Shown here: positions 1 through 8,844 of the stretch, piece by piece | Layout: each line of letters opens with the position of its first letter | Numbering within the stretch: position 1 is the stretch's first letter | IMG/VR virus record: IMGVR_UViG_3300021961_000144 | Location: 1 to 50,142 of that record | Direction: 5' to 3' (one strand) | Source of the DNA: a virus | DNA: 50,142 nucleotides | The notes under the pieces: generated by a model | What the model saw: the letters and a program-made list of their open reading frames with translations, nothing else | The model's database searches: none | What the model was told of the DNA's origin: nothing | Position numbers and translations under genes: made by a program

Positions 1-1343
1 AAACTGGTAATTATTCAAATAGAAGTAAGTATATTAGAGTTGAAGTTGCAGATGAAGGAACTTATCCTTTAACTGCTATTCCATTCGGACACGCTGGATA
101 CGATGTTCCATTTAATGTAACAACTGCAGCGTTATTCCCAGTAGTATCATATACAACTGCATCTTTTAGTTCATCAGTATTCTCAAGTGGATTTAATTTT
201 GGTGTAACAAATAACCAAAACTATTTAAAACCACTTCCTGCGAACACTGTGACTGGTTCAAACAAAGTATTTGCTTTGGATGGTAGTGGTTCGAATTCAG
301 TTGGAAACGAATTCAATATGAACTTAAGTTCAGCTGAAACTTCTGATTCTAACCAATTGGCGATGAGAAATTTCGTTGTAGCATTTCAAGGTGGATTCAA
401 TGGACAAGACCCTACTGTAGTTATTAAGAAGAGTTCGGATATTGAAGCAACAAACACTCAAGGATTTGATTGTTCAGCTTCAACTGCAAGTGGTTCAGTA
501 GCATACGCAAAAGCATTAAACGCAATTTCTAATCCAGATGAATTTGATATTAATTTATTAGTAACTCCTGGTATTATCAGAGAATTCCATCCTTATGTAA
601 CAACTAAGGCAATTGATGTATGTGAGGAAAGAGAAGATGTATTCTATATTGCTGATTTTGCTGGAGCTAATGCAACAATAACTGAAGCAGTTGAGCAAGC
701 GTTAGGAGAAGATACTAACTATGCTGGTACATACTACCCTTGGATTAAAACAATTGATGTAAATACAAATAAATTAGTAGCAGTTCCACCTTCAGTATTG
801 ATGGTAGGTACATTCGCACAAAACGATAGATTGGGTGCAGAATGGTTCGCACCAGCAGGTTTGAATAGAGGTGGTATCAGCGGAGCTGTTCAGGTATTGA
901 ATAGATTAACTCAATCTGAAAGAGATACTTTATATGAAGGAAAAGTAAACCCAATTGCAACATTTCCTGGACAAGGTATTAGTGCATTCGGACAGAAAAC
1001 TTTACAAGATAAAGCATCTGCATTAGATAGAATCAACGTAAGAAGATTGTTAATTAACTTGAAAAAGTTTGTTGCATCAACTTCAAGATTCTTAGTATTC
1101 GAACAAAATACTGCACAAACTAGAAGTAAATTCTTAAACACTGTAAACCCTTATTTGGAGAGTGTTCAACAAAGACAAGGTTTATACGCGTTCAGAGTGG
1201 TTATGGATGAAACAAATAATACACCAGATGTAATTGATAGAAACATTTTAGCTGGTTCTATCTTCTTACAACCTGCGAAGACAGCTGAATTCATCACAAT
1301 TGATTTCAATATTCTTCCGACAGGAGCTACATTTAATGTATAA
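1..1343 (+). CDS. 18: Contractile tail sheath protein (gp18-like), 5' end cut by window edge
   Basis: The reading frame is open from base 3, so the true start lies upstream; a GTG at 249 is internal. The visible ~446 residues match the C-terminal half of T4-type sheath proteins: a conserved core with a DINLLVTPG strand, a TYYPWIKT segment, a PPSVLMVGTFAQND segment, then the NVRRLLINLKKFV helix and a C-terminal strand ending in an LPTG-containing tail. The sheath forms the contractile outer cylinder around the tube and drives injection. The tube gene follows after 39 bases, the T4 order 18-19. The insertion-like Ser/Thr-rich part at the left edge is probably a surface-exposed domain. Family assignment is firm; full length is unknown. 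Confidence 0.93.
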   Translation, partial: TGNYSNRSKYIRVEVADEGTYPLTAIPFGHAGYDVPFNVTTAALFPVVSYTTASFSSSVFSSGFNFGVTNNQNYLKPLPANTVTGSNKVFALDGSGSNSVGNEFNMNLSSAETSDSNQLAMRNFVVAFQGGFNGQDPTVVIKKSSDIEATNTQGFDCSASTASGSVAYAKALNAISNPDEFDINLLVTPGIIREFHPYVTTKAIDVCEEREDVFYIADFAGANATITEAVEQALGEDTNYAGTYYPWIKTIDVNTNKLVAVPPSVLMVGTFAQNDRLGAEWFAPAGLNRGGISGAVQVLNRLTQSERDTLYEGKVNPIATFPGQGISAFGQKTLQDKASALDRINVRRLLINLKKFVASTSRFLVFEQNTAQTRSKFLNTVNPYLESVQQRQGLYAFRVVMDETNNTPDVIDRNILAGSIFLQPAKTAEFITIDFNILPTGATFNV

Positions 1344-1353
1344 TTTGAATTAG

Positions 1354-1366
1354 GTAATATTTATAT
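1354..1366 (+). promoter_or_regulatory. Candidate late-promoter-like motif upstream of tube gene
   Basis: The 13-mer GTAATATTTATAT lies 17 bases before the tube gene start. The identical 13-mer occurs at 3728-3740, 20 bases before another gene in the virion block, and its 11-base core recurs in the gp32 leader. Its complement contains TATAAATA, the T4 late -10 sequence, but in the wrong orientation for a + strand gene. In such AT-rich DNA this may be coincidence. Confidence 0.25.
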
Positions 1367-1382
1367 AAAAGATTAACATAAC

Positions 1383-1874
1383 ATGGCAGAAGTATTAGAA
1401 TTTAATGAGATGTTCTATACGAACTTCGAACCAAAGATGAAAAACCGTTTCATCTTCGAAGTTGACGGTATCCCTTCATATTTGGTAAAGGCTGGTAACA
1501 GACCAACTATTCAATTTGAAAAGGTAACTTTAGACCACATCAATATCAAAAGACAATTGAAAGGCAAAGGTGAATGGCAAGATTTAACAATTACACTTTA
1601 TGACCCAATTGTTCCATCAGGAGCACAGGCGGTAATGGAGTGGGTTAGAACTTCTCATGAATCTTTGACAGGTAGAGATGGATATGCAGAATTCTATAAG
1701 AAAGATGTAGATTTCTATATGTTAGGGCCAGTAGGTGATAAGATTGAACAATGGAAATTGAAAGGAGCATTTATCTCTCAAGCTAACTTCGGTGAATTAG
1801 ATTGGAGTAACGCTACAGATCCTGCGACAATCGAATTAACACTTACTTACGATTACGCAATATTGGAATTCTAA
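1383..1874 (+). CDS. 19: Tail tube protein (gp19-like)
   Basis: 163 residues, the normal length for the T4 gp19 family. It forms the stacked hexameric rings of the inner tail tube through which DNA passes. Family features are visible in order: an N-terminal NRFIFEVDGIPSYLVKAGNRP strand pair, a central GEWQDLTITLYDPI strand, a VMEWVRTSHES helix, and a C-terminal IELTLTYDYAILEF strand. It directly follows the sheath gene and is followed by a strong hairpin terminator, so sheath and tube probably end a late transcript here. Confidence 0.94.
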   Translation: MAEVLEFNEMFYTNFEPKMKNRFIFEVDGIPSYLVKAGNRPTIQFEKVTLDHINIKRQLKGKGEWQDLTITLYDPIVPSGAQAVMEWVRTSHESLTGRDGYAEFYKKDVDFYMLGPVGDKIEQWKLKGAFISQANFGELDWSNATDPATIELTLTYDYAILEF

Positions 1875-1896
1875 TTACTCTCAATATATACTCAGA

Positions 1897-1926
1897 GGGA
1901 TATCAGAAATGGTATCCCTTTTTTTA
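1897..1926 (+). terminator. Rho-independent terminator after tube gene
   Basis: A nine-pair stem (AGGGATATC with GGTATCCCT, one G-U pair), a six-base loop AGAAAT, and a following T tract. It closes the sheath-tube unit 22 bases after the tube stop codon. Confidence 0.85.
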
Positions 1927-1983
1927 TTTCTATAACTTGTTGATTTTCAGTAAGAAAATTTTTTAAAAAATATTGATTAGTGC

Positions 1984-2014
1984 TTGGAAAAATCAAATAT
2001 TTTTATTACCTTTA
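1984..2014 (+). promoter_or_regulatory. Bacteroidota-type promoter (TTGG-N19-TACCTTTA)
   Basis: TTGG at 1984-1987 and TACCTTTA at 2007-2014 are separated by exactly 19 bases, as in six other promoters of this window. The downstream box fits the Bacteroidota -7 consensus TAnnTTTG except for its last base. Transcription would start near 2020, about 36 bases before the gene at 2056. Confidence 0.6.
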
Positions 2015-2055
2015 CTATGTAATAAGAGAGATAAAGATTTAAACCCCTTAAAAAG

Positions 2056-2343
2056 ATGAAATTAGGATTAGTAAGAATACAAAATCAGAAATTGGTTGGA
2101 GTTCAGTACTTCGAATCAAAGTTCCAAAGAGAGCTTGGTGAGGTAGTTAGTATCAATAATGTGAAGTGGACTGTAGCTGTGATAGGTGAGGATAGGGATA
2201 CCATCGTTGATGTTCTGAATGGTTTCATTAAGAAACAAAATTCAGTAGTGAGAAAACAAAACCAACTGATTAATAGAGAGGCTAACTACCAATTCAATAA
2301 GATATTAGTTCAAGCCATCAACAAATACGTTAATAACATTTAA
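2056..2343 (+). CDS. Hypothetical protein, 95 aa
   Basis: I do not recognise a family. The N-terminal half looks like a small beta-rich domain (LGLVRIQNQKLVGVQYF, then VKWTVAVIGEDRDTIVDVL), and the C-terminal half is a basic, Asn/Gln-rich helix. It has its own host-type promoter at 1984-2014 and is followed 11 bases later by another small gene; both sit between the tube gene and the gp26-like gene, bounded by terminators on each side. This isolates them as a small, probably early-expressed insert in a late region. Confidence 0.75.
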   Translation: MKLGLVRIQNQKLVGVQYFESKFQRELGEVVSINNVKWTVAVIGEDRDTIVDVLNGFIKKQNSVVRKQNQLINREANYQFNKILVQAINKYVNNI

Positions 2344-2354
2344 ACCCCTTTAAT

Positions 2355-2633
2355 ATGAACGATTTTGATTTCTTCTCCGTATCCGCTTCCTCTAATAAAA
2401 TCACTTCTTTAATGAAACTTCCTAATGTGAAGCGTGAAAAAATAGAAACTAGAGTTTATTATGGTTCAGGTAAATTTCCTAAAACATTATATAAAGTAAA
2501 TCTGGCATTCTTCGATGTGATGGAGTATGGACATTATGATGCTAGAAAGCGGGCTAATGATTATGTAGAATCTCTATTGGCTACAAAACCTGATAATGTG
2601 ATACTGAGTACAAAATTTTATCCAGTAGATTAA
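2355..2633 (+). CDS. Hypothetical protein, 92 aa
   Basis: No family recognised. It is a soluble basic protein with a YYGSGKFPKTLYKVNLAFFDVMEYGHYDARKRANDYVESLL core: a predicted beta strand followed by a long helix. It is probably cotranscribed with the preceding 95-residue gene (11-base gap) and is closed by the terminator at 2656-2690. Confidence 0.75.
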   Translation: MNDFDFFSVSASSNKITSLMKLPNVKREKIETRVYYGSGKFPKTLYKVNLAFFDVMEYGHYDARKRANDYVESLLATKPDNVILSTKFYPVD

Positions 2634-2655
2634 ACTCTTAATTGAGTTGAATATA

Positions 2656-2690
2656 AAAGTGATAGAAATCCTATCACTTTTTTTTATTTT
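2656..2690 (+). terminator. Rho-independent terminator
   Basis: A perfect ten-pair stem, AAAGTGATAG with CTATCACTTT, a five-base loop, and a run of eight or more T. It ends the two-gene unit begun at 1984. Confidence 0.88.
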
Positions 2691-2735
2691 TTTAAAAAGA
2701 TTATATATATCTATATACAACAAATAAGTTTTATT

Positions 2736-3497
2736 ATGCAAGAAAAACAGTACGATTTTCCGACAGAGGTTATAGATTTACCATCTCAAGGATTATGTTA
2801 TCCAGAAGGTCATCCATTGGCAAGTGGAAAGATTACTTTAAAGTATATGACCGCAAAAGAGGAAGATATCCTTTCTTCTCAGAATTTAATTAAAAAAGGA
2901 ATTGTATTAGATAAATTACTGGAATCAGTAGTAGTTGGGACATCCATCGATGATTTAATCATTGGTGATAAGAATGCAATTTTCTTAGCAACTCGTGTTT
3001 TAGGTTATGGGCCAAACTACGAAGTGGAGATAACTGACCCTTTTAGCGGAGAAAGACAGAAAGTAACTATCGATTTAGGCAAAGTTCAAACAAAGGATAT
3101 TGATTTTACTAAACTTAAAAGAAACAATGTTTATGATTTTTCATTACCTTCAGATGGGACAAAAATTAAATTCAAATTGCTTACACATAAAGATGAGCAG
3201 AATATAACAGCAGAAATTCAAGCATTAGAAAAGTTATCTAAGGGTGCAAATCCTTCCGATGTTACAACTAGATTAAGATATATGATTTTAGAGGTTAATG
3301 GAAATACTGATAAATCATTTGTAAATAAATGGGTTGCAAATAGTTTTAAAGCATCTGATAGTAGAGCGTTTAGAAATCACATAAAGGAAATAACACCGGA
3401 TTTAGAATTGAAATTTGAATTTGTATCAGATATAACAGGTGAGACGGAGGCGCTGGATATCCCCTTTGGGATTAACTTTTTTTACCCTTCCAACTAA
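2736..3497 (+). CDS. 26: Baseplate hub assembly protein, gp26-like
   Basis: 253 residues. It matches the T4-type gp26 family seen in marine T4-like phages: an N-terminal IDLPSQGLCYPEGHPL motif, then KITLKYMTAKEEDIL and NLIKKGIVLDKLLES, and a C-terminal DIPFGINFFYP ending. T4 gp26 takes part in assembling the baseplate hub. Its last 59 bases overlap a second frame that encodes the gp51-like segment, and a run of seven T (3477-3483) lies 12 bases before its stop codon. See the frameshift finding. Family assignment is good; the exact role is inferred from T4. Confidence 0.8.
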   Translation: MQEKQYDFPTEVIDLPSQGLCYPEGHPLASGKITLKYMTAKEEDILSSQNLIKKGIVLDKLLESVVVGTSIDDLIIGDKNAIFLATRVLGYGPNYEVEITDPFSGERQKVTIDLGKVQTKDIDFTKLKRNNVYDFSLPSDGTKIKFKLLTHKDEQNITAEIQALEKLSKGANPSDVTTRLRYMILEVNGNTDKSFVNKWVANSFKASDSRAFRNHIKEITPDLELKFEFVSDITGETEALDIPFGINFFYPSN

Positions 3498-3699
3498 TTA
3501 CTCTGCTATACTTCATGAAGAGTTGTGGAGTATGGTTCAATTCGGTAATGGATTTACTTGGCGAGATGTTTATACGATGCCAATACATTGGAGAAGATTT
3601 TATTTAAAAAAGTTGGTTGATTTAAAGAAGAAAGAAAAAGAAGAGATGGATAAGGTTAATAGAAAAAGACCTGGTGGTAGTAAAGTAAAAATGAGATAA
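3439..3699 (+). CDS. gp51-like baseplate hub assembly protein or frameshift extension of gp26-like protein
   Basis: The conserved part is HEELWSMVQFGNGFTWRDVYTMPIHWRRFYLKKLVDLKKKEKEE, which resembles the small protein encoded just after gp26 in T4-like phages (T4 gp51 position). The only start upstream of that part is a GTG at 3439, inside the gp26-like gene, giving an odd basic start MRRRRW; the next ATG, at 3532, would remove conserved residues. The frame is +1 relative to gp26, and the shift could occur at the T7 run 3477-3483. Either independent initiation or programmed frameshifting is possible. The basic C-terminus is Lys-rich. Confidence 0.65.
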   Translation: MRRRRWISPLGLTFFTLPTNYSAILHEELWSMVQFGNGFTWRDVYTMPIHWRRFYLKKLVDLKKKEKEEMDKVNRKRPGGSKVKMR

Positions 3700-3724
3700 G
3701 GGGATAATTTCCCCTTATTTTTTT
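3697..3724 (+). terminator. Rho-independent terminator overlapping the gp51-like stop codon
   Basis: AAGGGGA (3698-3704) pairs with TCCCCTT (3710-3716) around a five-base loop; the stem extends by flanking T-A and A-T pairs and is followed by a T tract. Confidence 0.85.
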
Positions 3725-3727
3725 ATT

Positions 3728-3740
3728 GTAATATTTATAT
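3728..3740 (+). promoter_or_regulatory. Second copy of GTAATATTTATAT motif
   Basis: Identical to 1354-1366 and similarly placed, 20 bases upstream of a start codon and just after a terminator, so a promoter is expected here. The tape-measure unit that begins at 3761 has no TTGG-N19-TATATTTG promoter, which supports a different class of promoter. Confidence 0.3.
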
Positions 3741-3760
3741 TCGTATAATAATAACTAAAA

Positions 3761-3970
3761 ATGAAAACTCAAAAATCACTAAAAAAAGAAGGTTTGTTTT
3801 CTATGGCTGATAGATTTGTAGCTGATTTCTTTGATAGGTTAAAAAAAGGAGCTGCTGATCAAGTAATTAAAAAAGCTGAAAATGCTAAACTTCCTGCTGA
3901 AGTTGTTGAAAGAATGAAAAGAATGGAAAAGGATGCAGAGGAGTTTAGAAAATTTTTAAAAAGTTTATAA
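3761..3970 (+). CDS. Small helical protein, 69 aa
   Basis: No family recognised. It is highly charged and almost entirely helical, with Lys/Glu-rich heptad-like stretches (ADQVIKKAENAKL, VVERMKRMEKDAEEFRKFL). It lies directly before the tape-measure gene (3-base gap) and is first in a transcript that starts after a terminator, so it is probably a late gene. A role as chaperone or partner of the tape measure is possible from position only. Confidence 0.75.
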   Translation: MKTQKSLKKEGLFSMADRFVADFFDRLKKGAADQVIKKAENAKLPAEVVERMKRMEKDAEEFRKFLKSL

Positions 3971-3973
3971 TAA

Positions 3974-6568
3974 ATGTCTCAAAATCTACAACAATTAAGG
4001 GATATCCAACAAAGTATAAATAACCTGAAAGAGAGACAAATCGAACTTCAGGCTAGAGGGGAAGAATTGGATCAAGCTCAGCTTGATCGTTTAAATAGAT
4101 TAGAAGATAAAGAAAAGGCTTTATTAAGTTTACAACAAAGAATTGTAAACGAAAGATATAGAGGAAATAGAATATCTGGACAATTAACTGAAATATTTAG
4201 TGATCAATTAAATGAGTTGGCGTCTATCAGTAGCGTTTATTCTAAATTGACAGAAAAACAAAAAGAATCAGTTGATACTTCTAGAAATGAATTAAGAAGT
4301 ATTATTTCTCAACAAAATGCTTCAGAAGAACAAGTTGAAATAATTACTCAAATTTCAAACAAAGCTCTTCAATTACAGGGGATACAACAAAAATTAGCAG
4401 AAACGGATTCAAGTAAAATAGAATTACAAGATGCGTTAAGAGATAAGCATGATGGAGTTGTTACAAATGTTGAGAGAGAAATTGCAATGGCTCTTGCACA
4501 AAATAAAATCACCGAAGAGCAGGCTTCTAAGCTAGCAAGTTTACTACAAACTCAACAAGATGGATTGCAAGTAGCCGAAGAATATGCAACTGTATCCGCT
4601 GAAACTAAGGAACAAATAGCGGGACAAATTGCGGCTTACGATAAAATGAAGAAAAGTGTATTAGGGGTATTAGATACCGTTCGTATGACTCTTCAAACTC
4701 CTCAAGCTATGATTGTAGCGGCATCCGCAGCAGCTGGAAAATTTGCATCTGCTATGGCAGATGTGAACAAACAAACTGGTGCATTTGTTGTATCTACTTC
4801 TCTTCTATCATTTGTATTTGATGATGCCGCTGGAACATTATCCCAAATGGCTAAATTAAGTGGTGATGTGGATGAAGCTACACTTGGTGCACAACTCAAC
4901 ACTAATTTATTAGCATTAGGGATGGGAACATCTGGAGCTGAAGCCGCTTCTTTAGTAAATTCTTTTGGTAATTTAAGGGGTGTGAGTCGTGAAGTAAGTG
5001 AAAACATGGTGGCGAATGTTGCAAACACCGCATTGATGAGTAATCTTTTGCCTGGACAGGTAATGAAGGATATAGAGGGTAACACCGAAGCAATGGCACT
5101 TTACTCAAAGGGAACAGGTCAGAATTTTGCAGATGCAGCAATTCAGGCAGCTAAACTAGGAGTATCAATTGGAACTACTGCAAAGATGGCGGAAAATCTT
5201 TTGGATTTTGAAAGTTCGATTGAAAAAGAATTGGAATTAAGTGCTATGTTAGGTAGAAACATTAACCTTAACCGTGCAAGAGAATTGGCATTTACTAATG
5301 ATTTGGAAGGAATGACTAAAGAAATTCTTAATCAAGTTGGAGGTATTGATGCATATAATAAAATGGATCCTATTTCCAGAAGGCAAACTGCGGAAGCATT
5401 AGGCCTATCAGTTGAGGAACTTAATCAAATGGTAGCGAATCAGGGAAAACTTGATCAAATAAGTAAAGATTACGGTAGTAATACTGCAAAGGCATATCAA
5501 ATGATTAAAGGAATGGCCACACAATTTGGTGGGCCGATAGCAAGTGGGGTAACATTTTTTGTAGGAGAATTGATTAGAGCAAAAATGACAGCTGCGGCAA
5601 TAAATGGGCAAAGTGTGTTGGGTTCATTGGTTCCAGGAAGAATACGAAATTTATTTAGTAGAGGTGGAGCAACACCTACTGCACCAACTGGGCCAACCAC
5701 ACCGGCTCCACAAAATTCAGTAGGAAATCAATTAAATCAAACAGGTAATGCTACCGGTGGAAGAAATATGACTAATTTGATAGGAGGTGCAGCCGCAATT
5801 CTTATTTTATCAGCTGCCTTATATGTTGCAGCAAAGGCATTTCAAGAATTTGGAAGTGTTGAATGGGAATCAGTTGGAAAAGGTTTAGTTGGAATAGCAG
5901 GATTGGCTGGAATTGCATATTTACTTAGTAAGGTTGAAAAAGATATGGTTCAAGGTGCATTGGCAGTTGGTATATTAGGTGTTGCGTTAATTCCATTTGC
6001 ATTTGCGATGAGTTTAATTGCAGGGCTAGATTGGACAGCAGTTGGAGCCGCGGCATTAGGATTGGTATTATTTTCAGCAGCGATGTTTGGATTGGGTGCA
6101 TTATTATCAGGGCCTGGTGCAGTATTATTTGGTGCAGGAGTTTTAGGGCTTATAGCATTGGGTGGAGCGATGATTGTTTTTGGTGCCGGATTGATGATGG
6201 TGGGGAATGGAATAAATTCAATAATTTCATCCTTTTCACTTTTAGTTGAGCAGGTATCTGCAATGTCACAATTAAGTTTCCTTCCTATATTTGGATTAGC
6301 AGCGGCATTAGCTGCATTAGCTGTCTCATTGGGAATGATTGGAACTATGGGATTATTAGCGTTACCGGTATTAGCTGGATTGGGAGCGGTAGGTGGATTA
6401 GCGGCAGGAATATTCGGTGGAGGTGAAGGTAATGAAGATAGTAGTTTATTAAGTGAAATAAAAGGATTAAGACAAGATTTATCAGCGGGTAAAATTGCTG
6501 TATATATGGATGGACAATTGGTTACAGCACGAGTTGCAAATACAGCATCTAAAAATCCAGTAACATAA
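3974..6568 (+). CDS. Tail tape measure protein (gp29 position)
   Basis: 864 residues. Tape measure proteins set tail length and are extruded during DNA injection. In sequence order: a long N-terminal coiled-coil region (about residues 1-230, Gln/Glu/Leu-rich), a middle helical Ala/Gly-rich region with GLSVEELNQMVANQGKL-type segments, a Pro/Thr linker near residue 575, several strongly hydrophobic Ala/Gly/Leu segments (about 600-830), and a C-terminal GLRQDLSAGKIAVYMDGQLV tail as in other phage tape measures. The length would correspond to a tail of about 130 nm if the usual ~1.5 Å per residue applies. It occupies the place of T4 gp29 but is longer (T4 590 aa). The next gene starts one base after its stop codon. 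Confidence 0.82.
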   Translation: MSQNLQQLRDIQQSINNLKERQIELQARGEELDQAQLDRLNRLEDKEKALLSLQQRIVNERYRGNRISGQLTEIFSDQLNELASISSVYSKLTEKQKESVDTSRNELRSIISQQNASEEQVEIITQISNKALQLQGIQQKLAETDSSKIELQDALRDKHDGVVTNVEREIAMALAQNKITEEQASKLASLLQTQQDGLQVAEEYATVSAETKEQIAGQIAAYDKMKKSVLGVLDTVRMTLQTPQAMIVAASAAAGKFASAMADVNKQTGAFVVSTSLLSFVFDDAAGTLSQMAKLSGDVDEATLGAQLNTNLLALGMGTSGAEAASLVNSFGNLRGVSREVSENMVANVANTALMSNLLPGQVMKDIEGNTEAMALYSKGTGQNFADAAIQAAKLGVSIGTTAKMAENLLDFESSIEKELELSAMLGRNINLNRARELAFTNDLEGMTKEILNQVGGIDAYNKMDPISRRQTAEALGLSVEELNQMVANQGKLDQISKDYGSNTAKAYQMIKGMATQFGGPIASGVTFFVGELIRAKMTAAAINGQSVLGSLVPGRIRNLFSRGGATPTAPTGPTTPAPQNSVGNQLNQTGNATGGRNMTNLIGGAAAILILSAALYVAAKAFQEFGSVEWESVGKGLVGIAGLAGIAYLLSKVEKDMVQGALAVGILGVALIPFAFAMSLIAGLDWTAVGAAALGLVLFSAAMFGLGALLSGPGAVLFGAGVLGLIALGGAMIVFGAGLMMVGNGINSIISSFSLLVEQVSAMSQLSFLPIFGLAAALAALAVSLGMIGTMGLLALPVLAGLGAVGGLAAGIFGGGEGNEDSSLLSEIKGLRQDLSAGKIAVYMDGQLVTARVANTASKNPVT

Positions 6569-6569
6569 A

Positions 6570-8561
6570 ATGCCTACATTATTAGAATTATTTAATAAAT
6601 CTGATTTAAAAAAACAGATACCTCAACCTAAAGCTACAACTTATGAAGCTGCTAGGGGGCAATTTCTTGTTGATAGAACAAATAAATTAGGAAACGAATT
6701 AGAAAAACGTTTTGATCCTCTTACTGAAACTGCATTAGAACAGGAGTTAAGTGGATTAAGACCTATGAGATTAGTTAATTCTCCTACATTATACGGGACT
6801 GATATTGTTAGAATTACTACTCGAAAAACTTCTGATGTAGATGCAATGAAACTTTCCAAAAATCCAAATGCTCAAATAAGTTTGGGTAAGATTGGTAGAT
6901 TTTTGGAAAAGAGTACTAAATTTGTAAATAAAAAATTAGGTATTCCACAAAATGTTTTTCCAACTTATGTAATCAGTACAAAAGAATTTAAGGAAGGATT
7001 GACTCCTAACAAAATGATTACGTTAGGTGATATTACAAAAGATGCAAGGGGGACTGCATTGGGGAGATTCTTAAAAGAAACTGGAGCAGGGACACCTTCT
7101 CAATTAGCAAAGCAAACAGTTGGTAGAGCGATTAATTTAGGAAAGACGGTAATTAGAACCGCACTTTTAGGAGATAGATATGTTCCAATAACTTCAGGTA
7201 GTTTAGATAATTTTAATCAAAAATATTCCGAAAGTGAGAAGGATGGAATTTATAGCGTATCAATGGGAGATTTAACAAGACCTGATTCAGGCCCATCATT
7301 TGATATATCTAAAGTTTCTCCTATTAATGGATATGATAGAACTGCAAATGGTAATTTATTCGGAACACCTAGAAAATTTGCAAACAAAGAAGTAATATAT
7401 GGGTTTCAATTATCGGATGGAACTGCAAATCAAAAAGCAGGAGAACCTTCGATTCAAGAATTAATTAATTTTAATTCATATAATGCGAGATATAGTGATG
7501 AAAATCCAGAGGCAGCTTTATCAGGTAGTTTAAAAACAAATCCTATTTTAGAATTTATAAAACCTAAATCATTACAAAAAAATAATTGGAAAAAAGATAG
7601 ATATTCAACTGATAATACTGCTAAATCATATCACAATGCCGGAGAAACTACTTATGATAATAGATTAGATTCTAGACGAGGTCTTTACACCGATAGAGAT
7701 ATATTAAATCAGACGGGTAGATTAAGTGTGAATGAATTAGCAACCGTAAAATATAATGGAAGAACATTAGATGAAGTAGATTTAATACCATTAAAATTTC
7801 AAAGAGTAAACGATGACGCAGTGGTATATTTCAGATCATTAGTAAGTTCATTTAATGAATCGTTTACACCAGGTTGGGAAAATAGTAGAATGTTAGGTTC
7901 GCCATTTAATTTTTATAACTATACAAATGTTGAAAGAAAATTAACGTTTAACCTAAAATTATATTGCATGTCTCAGGCTGAATTGGTGATGATGTGGAGA
8001 AGATTGGAATTTTTAGCACATTGTACATATCCGTATCAATATAATCAAGGTATTATAGAACCAACTCTTTTATATTTTACATTAGGAAGTGTTTATAATA
8101 AAAAAGCTTGTTTTTTAGAAAGTTTAACTTACGCTATTGAAGATACTGAAAATCTTTGGGAAATCGGTGGTGGTATTCTTAAAACAAAAAGTGGCACTTT
8201 TGAACAAGGATTTAATGATAGATTTTATGCAACTACATTAAATGGACAAGAAAATTCAAAAGAAAATGGAGTGGGAGCAAACGTTTCTGAAACAAAATTA
8301 AATGTTTCCGCTGGATCTACTGGAGTTTATAAAACTAAAGTCGATAGAGTAAAAGAAAATCAAAATACTTTATATGATGATAAACTTAACGTAACCAATT
8401 TAGAAGAAAAAGAAAGAGTAGTAGAAGTAAGTTCTGGTAATTATAATATGGATAATTATAAATTACCTAAATTCATCAACGCTTCGGTTGGATTAACTTT
8501 TATAGAAACAAAAGAGACAACTGATTACAATCTTTACGGATATGGTAAAAAAATTCAATAA
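6570..8561 (+). CDS. Baseplate / tail tube cap protein (gp48/gp54-like)
   Basis: 663 residues. The recognisable domain is at about residues 410-540: FRSLVSSFNESFTPGWE, FNFYNYTNVERKLTFNLKLY, LVMMWRRLEFLAHCTYP, then a YFTLGSVYNKKACFLESLTYAIEDTENLWEIGG segment. This resembles the tube-initiator-like domain of phage baseplate proteins that join the tube to the baseplate. The N-terminal ~400 residues are polar and not recognised. It is flanked by tape measure and LysM baseplate genes. The structural role is likely; the equation with gp48 or gp54 is tentative. Confidence 0.65.
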   Translation: MPTLLELFNKSDLKKQIPQPKATTYEAARGQFLVDRTNKLGNELEKRFDPLTETALEQELSGLRPMRLVNSPTLYGTDIVRITTRKTSDVDAMKLSKNPNAQISLGKIGRFLEKSTKFVNKKLGIPQNVFPTYVISTKEFKEGLTPNKMITLGDITKDARGTALGRFLKETGAGTPSQLAKQTVGRAINLGKTVIRTALLGDRYVPITSGSLDNFNQKYSESEKDGIYSVSMGDLTRPDSGPSFDISKVSPINGYDRTANGNLFGTPRKFANKEVIYGFQLSDGTANQKAGEPSIQELINFNSYNARYSDENPEAALSGSLKTNPILEFIKPKSLQKNNWKKDRYSTDNTAKSYHNAGETTYDNRLDSRRGLYTDRDILNQTGRLSVNELATVKYNGRTLDEVDLIPLKFQRVNDDAVVYFRSLVSSFNESFTPGWENSRMLGSPFNFYNYTNVERKLTFNLKLYCMSQAELVMMWRRLEFLAHCTYPYQYNQGIIEPTLLYFTLGSVYNKKACFLESLTYAIEDTENLWEIGGGILKTKSGTFEQGFNDRFYATTLNGQENSKENGVGANVSETKLNVSAGSTGVYKTKVDRVKENQNTLYDDKLNVTNLEEKERVVEVSSGNYNMDNYKLPKFINASVGLTFIETKETTDYNLYGYGKKIQ

Positions 8562-8563
8562 CT

Positions 8564-8842
8564 ATGAGATACGATACTAAAAATACGAAAAGATTAGCAG
8601 ATGGTAAAAGGGTATTGAAAACAACTATACCTACCAGTATTCCAAAAAGAGATGATGATATTTATATCATAACACAAGAAACCGATAGATTAGATTTACT
8701 TGCAAACCAATTTTACAAAGATAGTACTTTATGGTGGATAATCGCACGAGCAAATAATTTAAATGGGGCAAACATTGGATTGGAAGGAGGAATACAATTA
8801 AGAATTCCAAAGAATAAATTTGATATATTGAATAAAATTTAA
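8564..8842 (+). CDS. LysM-like baseplate protein (gp53-like)
   Basis: 92 residues. The C-terminal two-thirds is a LysM-type fold: DRLDLLANQFYKDSTLWWIIARANNL followed by an ILE/LRIP strand. In T4, baseplate wedge gp53 carries such a domain, and P2-type gpX is similar. Its position between two large baseplate genes, with 2-base gaps on both sides, supports a tail role rather than cell-wall lysis. There is no signal peptide and no catalytic domain. Confidence 0.72.
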   Translation: MRYDTKNTKRLADGKRVLKTTIPTSIPKRDDDIYIITQETDRLDLLANQFYKDSTLWWIIARANNLNGANIGLEGGIQLRIPKNKFDILNKI

Positions 8843-8844
8843 TT

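Noticed and set aside
911-1141. Minus-strand open frames throughout the window, such as 911-1141 and 15770-16012
   Set aside because: Each lies opposite a clear + strand gene, shows low-complexity or Ser/Phe-rich translations, and has no start signal; they are shadows.
8564-8842. LysM protein as part of a lysis enzyme
   Set aside because: It has no catalytic domain or signal peptide and lies within the baseplate cluster, as gp53-type proteins do.
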